From the NCBI GenBank assembly GCA_964585305.1, contig CAZPDM010000032.1, forward strand, positions 1 through 40,868: a stretch of DNA of 40,868 nt. Reading direction: 5' to 3'. This document shows, in pieces, positions 32,046 through 38,572 of this stretch. The stretch is from CAZPDM01 sp964585305. Lineage in GTDB: Bacteria > Planctomycetota > Uabimicrobiia > Uabimicrobiales > JABWCH01. A program made the translations under genes and the position numbers. Positions within the stretch are counted from its first letter, which is position 1, and each line of letters opens with the position of its first letter. The notes under the pieces are model-generated. The model saw only the letters and a list, made by a program, of their open reading frames with translations, had not been told where the DNA came from and did not search any database.

Positions 32046-34049
32046 TTATTTTTCTTCAGCACTAGAATTTGGTAATATAGGTTCTGTGTCATTGGACTTT
32101 ACTTTTATATTGCTTACGCCAGTTTTATTTTCTAAATTTTGAAAAACATTGATAAATGGGCTATCTGTATTAGCAAGAATATATTCTAAAGCACCAGAAA
32201 CTTTTTTCATCATTAAAAAATTTGCATAATTTCGACCACTTTGAAATGCCTGGCGAGCTTCTGCAATACCGCTAGCTTCAGCTTTATTTTGCATACGGAC
32301 AACATCTGCTTCTGCTTTGGCAGTTAGGATAATTGCTTGTGCTTCATTTTGAGCCGCTTCCAATCGTTTTTTCGCGACTTCAACTTTTCGAGTCATTCCA
32401 ATTATAGCAACTTCTCGTTCTCGAGAGGCATTAGTTTTGTTGACTTCAACAGTTGTTTGAGCACGAGTACTTCGAACTTCGAAATCCTTTCGAGCACCCT
32501 CCATTTGTAATTTAATTTGCTCTCGTTCACGGTCCATTTCTTGATCGTATTTTTGACGATCGCGAATAGCAATTTCTCTTTGTTGAATAGGATCGCAGAT
32601 TGCATCAGGAGGTGTACATTTTGTAACACGTGCGGCTTTAATGATAATGCCTTCATGTTTACAACTTAACAAAAGATTTGCATGAAAAGATTCTTGGAAT
32701 TTTTCGCGAGTAAGACCTGAAATAAAGTCACTTGCTTTATATTTTGAACCTTCAATACGAATAAAAGCGCGAGCATTAGGAAGAATAATTTTTTCTTCAA
32801 CACATTTGACAATATCACGATGATCTTTATATTTTACTAGAACTTCTGCAGCACGATCTTGATCGATGCACCATTCAATATTACCTTCCATTGAAATAGT
32901 AAACCCATCCAAAGATGGAAAGGTAACATTATAATCTTCACCTTGTAAATCGTTCATTTCAAAAATATGGGAACGAATATCTACAGGCATTACAGATTTT
33001 TCAAAAGGATTAAAATAATACGTTCCAGGTGCTAATGTATCTTGCCAAACACCACGTTCATTTTCATTTACTAAAAAAGAACTGCGATCTAATTCATGAG
33101 GAAAAACATCAGCAATCAACCAACGATTTAATTGAACTAATTGCTCTTGTGTTAAGTTTTTTTCTTTTAAAAAAAGAATAGTATCTGGAAATAACTTGGC
33201 ATTTTGAAAAGCCTCGGCATTATATATTGACTTTTTCCCTAAAACAAGTTTATTCAATTGTTCTAATAAAAGTTTTTTCTCTGACACACCTAAAATATCG
33301 CCAGATTTATAAGATTTTGCTTTAGTTTGGAATTCTTTATCCATAAGATCAAATAAATATTTATGAATAACTTCTTTACCAGATGCCAATTTTATAATAA
33401 GATCTATGCCATTTTTTATATCACCAAGATAGAATTCTATATGAGAAGAAACAGGGGCGGCAAGATTTGTTACTACACCACGATGTCCTTGCGGAACAAA
33501 GACAGCAGGGCATTTTATCACTTTGTAAGCATATTTGTTGATAAGATGTTGCCCAGGCATAAGAACTCTGCGCATAATTCCCATTTCGCCGTCTTCAGCT
33601 AAAACTTGATAGTTTTTCGTATCCATTGGTTTGCCAAATAAGCGAACCATTACTCCGACTTCATTACCAGTAATTTTTACTTGTGGAATAATTTCATAAT
33701 CCCAAGTATAGGGATTATATACATGCCAGCCTTCGGCTAGTGTCTTCTCTTGGATGCCTTTATACTCTTCACTAGGAGCAATTGTAGGACAAGAAAGTAA
33801 ATAGCGATATTCTCCTTTCTCTATATCAAAGTTTGTTAAATCTTTTCCAGTCTTTTTGATTAAAACCGCTGTTTCACCTTCATTCACCAAGATAATTCCT
33901 TTGGAAAGGAAAAACATAAGAATTACGATAATAATGATTGCTAAATAACGTGATAATTGGGTTAAAAATCGTTTTACCATAAAAGAAAATGGCACATTAC
34001 TTGGCAAATCATCAAAAATCTCACGAGAACGTGGAGGAGTTGGAGGCAT
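32046..34049 (-). CDS. Membrane-anchored SPFH/band 7 protein (first of pair)
   Basis: 667 aa. A cytoplasmic-looking Pro/Arg-rich tip, then a transmembrane segment at about 35-50. Hairpin motifs recur: QEKTLAEGWHVYNP (100-113), MRRVLMPGQHLINK (159-172) and WQDTLAPGTYYFNP (335-348), with a helical insertion (about 205-310) between the second and third. SPFH core about 350-480 (IILPNARAFIRIEGSKYKA, TREKFQESF), followed by a long charged helix (485-605). The two core signatures match the downstream gene closely (RIEGSKY, REKFQ), so the genes are paralogues. AGGAG lies before ATG 34049. A near-perfect 24-bp palindrome covers the putative -10 box upstream. Confidence 0.85.
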   Translation of the reverse strand: MPPTPPRSREIFDDLPSNVPFSFMVKRFLTQLSRYLAIIIIVILMFFLSKGIILVNEGETAVLIKKTGKDLTNFDIEKGEYRYLLSCPTIAPSEEYKGIQEKTLAEGWHVYNPYTWDYEIIPQVKITGNEVGVMVRLFGKPMDTKNYQVLAEDGEMGIMRRVLMPGQHLINKYAYKVIKCPAVFVPQGHRGVVTNLAAPVSSHIEFYLGDIKNGIDLIIKLASGKEVIHKYLFDLMDKEFQTKAKSYKSGDILGVSEKKLLLEQLNKLVLGKKSIYNAEAFQNAKLFPDTILFLKEKNLTQEQLVQLNRWLIADVFPHELDRSSFLVNENERGVWQDTLAPGTYYFNPFEKSVMPVDIRSHIFEMNDLQGEDYNVTFPSLDGFTISMEGNIEWCIDQDRAAEVLVKYKDHRDIVKCVEEKIILPNARAFIRIEGSKYKASDFISGLTREKFQESFHANLLLSCKHEGIIIKAARVTKCTPPDAICDPIQQREIAIRDRQKYDQEMDREREQIKLQMEGARKDFEVRSTRAQTTVEVNKTNASREREVAIIGMTRKVEVAKKRLEAAQNEAQAIILTAKAEADVVRMQNKAEASGIAEARQAFQSGRNYANFLMMKKVSGALEYILANTDSPFINVFQNLENKTGVSNIKVKSNDTEPILPNSSAEEK

Positions 34050-34079
34050 AAGGATTTTCTCCTGAAGACATGTTTTTAG

Positions 34080-34105
34080 ATTATAGAGGCAAAATTGTCT
34101 CTATA
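34080..34105 (-). promoter_or_regulatory. Candidate operator/promoter of the SPFH operon
   Basis: TATAGAG-GCAA, AA, TTGT-CTCTATA (34082-34105) forms 11-bp arms with one G-T wobble. On the minus strand it overlaps a TATAAT -10-like box (34085-34080) 31 nt before the start. No good -35 was found at the right distance. Confidence 0.4.
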
Positions 34106-34159
34106 TTTAGTTAAAGAATAGAAAAATTTTTTCATATTAGAAAAGAAAAAATTTTTGGA

Positions 34160-34184
34160 AATCCCACGGTTTTAACGTGGGATT
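34160..34184 (-). terminator. Terminator of the carboxypeptidase gene
   Basis: AATCCCACG (34160-34168) pairs perfectly with CGTGGGATT (34176-34184), 7-nt loop, lying 9 nt past the carboxypeptidase stop. The minus-strand T-run after it is interrupted. Confidence 0.7.
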
Positions 34185-34193
34185 AAAAGAAAC

Positions 34194-35552
34194 TTATTTC
34201 GTCATTTGAATATCAAGAACTGTAGGGCTTTCAACATCAGCAACAACAATATTAGAAATAGTTTTATCAGCATAGCCCGGAGCTGTTACTTTAACAGTAT
34301 AAGTGCCAGGCATTAAAATACGATGATAATCGCCATTTAGTTTGCCAGTAACAACACTCTTGTTAATTTCTACGACGCTGACCTTTGCACCTTCAATAGG
34401 TTTATTAGTTGCTTTATCAGTAACAATACCTTTAATTCCTCTTTGAGCTTGAGTCATAAACCACAACATAGATTCGCGATTATCTTCCCAATATCCTGGA
34501 AGTGTACTTGCACTTGGCCATTTGGTAGCAGAGACTTCGACTGTAAAGTCCATATCGTTATACCAATGATAATTCCAATCTTGCATACCACCATTTACTT
34601 CGTACCAGGCATATCCATTTGTAATGCCATTAGTGAAAGAGCCAGAATTATACATAGGTTTATTGCGAGAAGAATATCCTAAGGAAAGGAATTTTACCAT
34701 TTTAATATCAGGAACATCACCGCTCATAGTATCCCAAAGATAATTGACGCACACTGCTCCACCATGATAATTCAAGGATAAGCAGAAATTGTGAGCATTA
34801 TTAAAATTGATCATCAGACCAACTTCTTTTGCCCGACCACTACCACTGTTAGCATCATTATTTTGCACATCAGGGAAATTGCGGTTCAAATCAACCCAAT
34901 CACCATTATAACGACGTTTGTTTGCTGTGCCATCAGGATTCATATCTGGGATCAGCCATAATTCTGTATTATTTACTAAATTTGTAAGGCGGGTATCTTT
35001 GCCATATTGTTCTAATAATAATTTAGCAAGATACATACACATTTCCATTCCAACTACTTCATCACCATGCATAGTAGATACATATTTTACTTCTGGTTCA
35101 GCTTCATCATTTTGGACATTATCAGAAATTTTTAATGCCCAAATTTCCTTCCCATTTACACTTTTGCCAAGAGTTTCTAATTTAGCTAAATTAGGATAAC
35201 TATTGACCATTGCTTGCAAGTCAGCAGTTAAAGTATCGTAGGTATGGAAGGCAACATCTCGGGTATCTTCTCCAATTTCTACTGGAGCAGGAGATACAGC
35301 ATATCCCATGTAAGAAATAAGATTTTGTTCTTCTGGGGTTGCATACGCATAGACAATTGTTCCATTTGCTTGCAATTCTGAGCAATAGTCTATATCAATT
35401 TCAGCTTTAATCAAACGTTTGACGCCTTCAGAGGATTGAATTTGTACCATGACACGTTCACGGTACTGATTTAATTCCGGACGATCGTATTGGGCTGTAG
35501 CGTTTAGCATTAGGCCAACTAAAATTAAACCTATAACTCCGATCTTAATCAT
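34194..35552 (-). CDS. Secreted M14 zinc carboxypeptidase with regulatory-like C-terminal domain
   Basis: 452 aa from ATG 35552, chosen because AGGAG sits 7 nt upstream and a signal peptide (MIKIGVIGLILVGLMLNATAQ) begins there; the in-frame start 24 nt upstream lies in a T-tract. M14 active site: zinc ligands H162 and E165 in MHGDE, then H263 in NYHGG; substrate-binding NR in VDLNRNFP (220-227); general base E339 in DFTVEVS. The C-terminal 85 residues (GIKGIVTDKATNKPIEGAKVSV...PGTYTVKVTAPGY) are a carboxypeptidase-D-type beta-sandwich. The pairing is that of the CPN/CPD group. It removes C-terminal residues from peptides outside the cytoplasm. The leader contains an intrinsic terminator. Confidence 0.92.
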   Translation of the reverse strand: MIKIGVIGLILVGLMLNATAQYDRPELNQYRERVMVQIQSSEGVKRLIKAEIDIDYCSELQANGTIVYAYATPEEQNLISYMGYAVSPAPVEIGEDTRDVAFHTYDTLTADLQAMVNSYPNLAKLETLGKSVNGKEIWALKISDNVQNDEAEPEVKYVSTMHGDEVVGMEMCMYLAKLLLEQYGKDTRLTNLVNNTELWLIPDMNPDGTANKRRYNGDWVDLNRNFPDVQNNDANSGSGRAKEVGLMINFNNAHNFCLSLNYHGGAVCVNYLWDTMSGDVPDIKMVKFLSLGYSSRNKPMYNSGSFTNGITNGYAWYEVNGGMQDWNYHWYNDMDFTVEVSATKWPSASTLPGYWEDNRESMLWFMTQAQRGIKGIVTDKATNKPIEGAKVSVVEINKSVVTGKLNGDYHRILMPGTYTVKVTAPGYADKTISNIVVADVESPTVLDIQMTK

Positions 35553-35565
35553 CGGATAGCTCCTG

Positions 35566-35610
35566 AAAAAAAACAAACAACAATTTTCTAAAGTTTTTAG
35601 AAAAATTGTT
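35566..35610 (-). promoter_or_regulatory. Terminator-like hairpin inside the carboxypeptidase leader (attenuator candidate)
   Basis: On the minus strand a 14-bp stem with one bulged base (35610-35596 with 35592-35579) is followed by TG and eight Ts (35573-35566), then the AGGAG site and ATG 35552. It lies between the promoter at 35667-35639 and the coding region, so transcripts must read through it. Confidence 0.6.
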
Positions 35611-35638
35611 AAAAAAGATTAGTAATATATACAATTTA

Positions 35639-35667
35639 ATTGTATGCAGTTAGTTACGATTTGTCAA
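35639..35667 (-). promoter_or_regulatory. Strong promoter of the carboxypeptidase gene
   Basis: On the minus strand, perfect TTGACA (35667-35662), 17 nt, TACAAT (35644-35639). Start of transcription expected near 35632, giving a leader of about 80 nt. Confidence 0.75.
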
Positions 35668-35747
35668 GAAAAAGATTTTTATCATCAAAAATGAAATCTT
35701 TTTAAGATTATTTTTATCTTATTTATATTTAAATAAATAGTTTACAT

Positions 35748-35778
35748 AAAAAATGCCGATTTAAAATCGGCATTTTTT
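35748..35778 (-). terminator. Terminator of glgP
   Basis: AAAAAATGCCGAT (35748-35760) pairs perfectly with ATCGGCATTTTTT (35766-35778), 5-nt loop, 20 nt past the glgP stop, with its T-run on both strands. Confidence 0.88.
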
Positions 35779-35798
35779 TATCAAAGAAAAATAAAAAT

Positions 35799-38369
35799 TT
35801 AATCTCCGTCAGAATCGCGTCGTATTCCTGTGTTATTTCCACTTTCGGTACGAGTTCTAATATCTATACCAAATGGTTTTACATTCCATATTTCGTTGGC
35901 ATATTGTGAAATCACACGATCGGTACTGAATTTTCCCATACGAGCGACATTTAAAATAGACATGCGATGCCAATCTAAATGATCTCGATAAGCAGTATCT
36001 ATTTTAGCTTGACAATCTGCATAAGCTCTAAGATCAGCCATAACCATAAAATGATCATTGTGAAGAAGATCGTTGCAAATCATCTCAAAATCACCTGGAC
36101 GATGGAGGCAGAAGAAATTAGACATAATAAGGTCAATAACGTCATGAATTTCCTTATCATTTTCAAAATATGTATAAGGATTATAAACTGGGCGTAATTT
36201 TGTAACTTCTTCAGTAGTAAGGCCAAAAATAAATATATTTTCAGGCCCAACTTCTTCCATAATTTCAATGTTAGCACCATCAAGAGTACCAATAGTTAAG
36301 GCACCATTTAAGGACAGTTTCATATTACCAGTACCAGACGCTTCCATGCCAGCAGTTGAAATTTGCTCACTTACATCTGCCGCAGGAATAATTCGTTCTG
36401 CCATAGTAACGCCATAATTGGGCAAAAATACAACTTTTAACTTGTTATTGATGCTGCGGTCATTATTGATAATATAGGCAACACAATTGATAAATTTAAT
36501 AATAAGTTTTGCCATAGCATAGCTAGGGGCAGCTTTTCCGCCAAAAATAAAAACTCGAGGAACAATGTCCCAATCTGGAACGCGTTTCAATCTTTTATAA
36601 AGCATAATAACATGCAAAATATTCAGCAATTGACGTTTGTATTCGTGCATACGCTTAATTTGCACGTCAAAAATAGCATGAGGGTTGATATTTTGAATTC
36701 CAGTGGAAGCAAGAATAAGTTTCGCTAAATCTTCTTTGTTTTGATGTTTAATGCGAGCAAATTTTTCTACTTCTTCTGGATTATCTATATACGCTTCTAG
36801 CTTCTTAAGTTCAGAAAGATTAGTAATCCAGCCTTTCCCAATTTTTTCTGTAATCCAAGCAGATAATCTTGGATTAGCCATCAACAACCAACGACGTTGA
36901 GTAATACCATTCGTTTTGTTGTTGAATCTTTCTGGAAAAACTTCATAAAAATCTTTCATCAGATTTTCTTGGAGTAGTTTAGTATGTAATGCTGCGACTC
37001 CATTGATAGAATGTGAGCCTAAAGCAGCTAAATTTGCCATGCGAATTTGTTTTTCAGGAGCTTCTTCTACCAAACTCATACGACCAAGACGTTGATTATC
37101 ACCTGGATGCTCTAAAGAAACTTTTTCTAGAAAGCGACGATTGATTTCATAAATGATCTGCAAATGACGTGGCAATAAAGATTGGAAAAGACTTACTGGC
37201 CATTTTTCTAATGCTTCTGGAAGAAGAGTATGGTTTGTATAACCAAATATTTTTGTTGTAATATCCCAGGCTTTTTCCCAAGTTAAACGATTTTTATCAA
37301 CCAATATATGCATCAACTCTGCAATACCAATAGCAGGATGAGTATCATTCAATTGGATTGCAACTCGATCTACTAAAAATTCCCAATCGTTTTGATGATC
37401 TACTTTGAAACGTCTCAAAATATCTTGAATAGAACAAGAAACAAAGAAATATTGCTGTTGGAAACGTAATTGACGGCCAGTTAAAATTCGATCGCTAGGA
37501 TATAAAACTTTAGTTAAAGTTTCAGCTTGGATTTTATTTCGAACGGCAGCAATATAATCGCCTTGGTTAAAGTCGCTTAAATCAAATTCTGTATTTGCTT
37601 TGGCAGACCATAATCGCAAGGTGTTAACATTATCGCTACCATATCCTAAAATAGGATAATCAAAAGGAATTCCAATTACAGTTGTGTCTGGAACCCAAAC
37701 ATATTCATCTCTACCTTGTTGTTTAATAATTTCAACATGACCACCAAAATTTACATTAAATGTACATTCTGGTCGTTCCAATTCCCAAGGATTACCATAT
37801 CGAAGCCATTCATCGGGAGCTTCTACCTGACAATTATCGCTAACATCTTGGCGGAAAATGCCAAAATCATAACGCAGGCCATATCCCATAGCAGGAATAC
37901 TTAAAGTTGCCATAGAATCCAAAAAGCAAGCAGCTAAACGGCCTAAGCCACCATTTCCAAGACCGGCATCTGGTTCTTGTTCTAAAATTTCTGATAAAGA
38001 AGTATTTGCAAGTTCCAATCGCATCCATATTTTAGGGTGTTGAGTTTTGACTTCATTCATTACTTGTTGGACAGCAGAATCTACTTCTTTAAAAAGATTA
38101 AGGTTAAGAACATTATTAAGTAACGCTCTTCCCATCATATATTCTAGCGATAAATAATATACTCTTTTTACACGATTTAAATGATATGCTTGTTGAGTCG
38201 CAATCCATCGTTCAATCATTCTATCTCGAATGGTAAATGCTAAGGCCATAAAAATATCATGTTTGCTAGCACTATATTCATCTTTTGCCAAAGAATAACG
38301 CAGATGAGTATTAAATGATCTAGCAAGACTTGAAACGTCTAAACCTACATGATCACAATTACTTAACAT
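35799..38369 (-). CDS. glgP: Glycogen/starch phosphorylase
   Basis: 856 aa, the normal family length (about 800-850). It releases glucose-1-phosphate from alpha-1,4 glucans using pyridoxal phosphate. Landmarks: EYMMGRALLNNVLNL near 75, EPDAGLGNGGLGRLAACFLDSMATL near 130, PFDYPILGYG near 230, the FGGKAAPSYAMAKLIIKFI stretch, and the PLP-lysine site MEASGTGNMKLSLNG followed by TIGTLDGANIEI. All expected catalytic blocks are intact. It is a single-gene unit between a TTGATA promoter and a strong terminator, divergent from the GreA-like gene. No other glycogen gene is in the window. The short C-terminal tail after NVKPF is charged and probably disordered. Confidence 0.96.
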   Translation of the reverse strand: MLSNCDHVGLDVSSLARSFNTHLRYSLAKDEYSASKHDIFMALAFTIRDRMIERWIATQQAYHLNRVKRVYYLSLEYMMGRALLNNVLNLNLFKEVDSAVQQVMNEVKTQHPKIWMRLELANTSLSEILEQEPDAGLGNGGLGRLAACFLDSMATLSIPAMGYGLRYDFGIFRQDVSDNCQVEAPDEWLRYGNPWELERPECTFNVNFGGHVEIIKQQGRDEYVWVPDTTVIGIPFDYPILGYGSDNVNTLRLWSAKANTEFDLSDFNQGDYIAAVRNKIQAETLTKVLYPSDRILTGRQLRFQQQYFFVSCSIQDILRRFKVDHQNDWEFLVDRVAIQLNDTHPAIGIAELMHILVDKNRLTWEKAWDITTKIFGYTNHTLLPEALEKWPVSLFQSLLPRHLQIIYEINRRFLEKVSLEHPGDNQRLGRMSLVEEAPEKQIRMANLAALGSHSINGVAALHTKLLQENLMKDFYEVFPERFNNKTNGITQRRWLLMANPRLSAWITEKIGKGWITNLSELKKLEAYIDNPEEVEKFARIKHQNKEDLAKLILASTGIQNINPHAIFDVQIKRMHEYKRQLLNILHVIMLYKRLKRVPDWDIVPRVFIFGGKAAPSYAMAKLIIKFINCVAYIINNDRSINNKLKVVFLPNYGVTMAERIIPAADVSEQISTAGMEASGTGNMKLSLNGALTIGTLDGANIEIMEEVGPENIFIFGLTTEEVTKLRPVYNPYTYFENDKEIHDVIDLIMSNFFCLHRPGDFEMICNDLLHNDHFMVMADLRAYADCQAKIDTAYRDHLDWHRMSILNVARMGKFSTDRVISQYANEIWNVKPFGIDIRTRTESGNNTGIRRDSDGD

Positions 38370-38418
38370 ATATACCTTTTCTTAAAATGATAAGTTTAAA
38401 ATACTCTAATTTTCTATA

Positions 38419-38447
38419 TTTTTACCTTAATTGATAAAAATTATCAA
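38419..38447 (-). promoter_or_regulatory. Candidate glgP promoter with palindrome
   Basis: On the minus strand, TTGATA (38447-38442), 17 nt, TAAAAA (38424-38419). The -35 lies in one arm of a palindrome, TTGATAA-AAA-TTATCAA (38431-38447), a possible operator. Confidence 0.45.
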
Positions 38448-38493
38448 GTATAATTTTTTTTTAATTAAAAATTAGGAATTTTATTAAGATTAC

Positions 38494-38522
38494 TTGCGTT
38501 TTAGTAAAAAAAATAGTAAAAT
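38494..38522 (+). promoter_or_regulatory. Candidate promoter of the GreA-like gene
   Basis: TTGCGT (38494-38499), 17 nt, TAAAAT (38517-38522), leaving a leader of about 44 nt before ATG 38573. Confidence 0.5.
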
Positions 38523-38572
38523 TTACGAATAAAGATGTTTTTTGTAGAGATTTTTCTCGAAGAAAGAATTTT

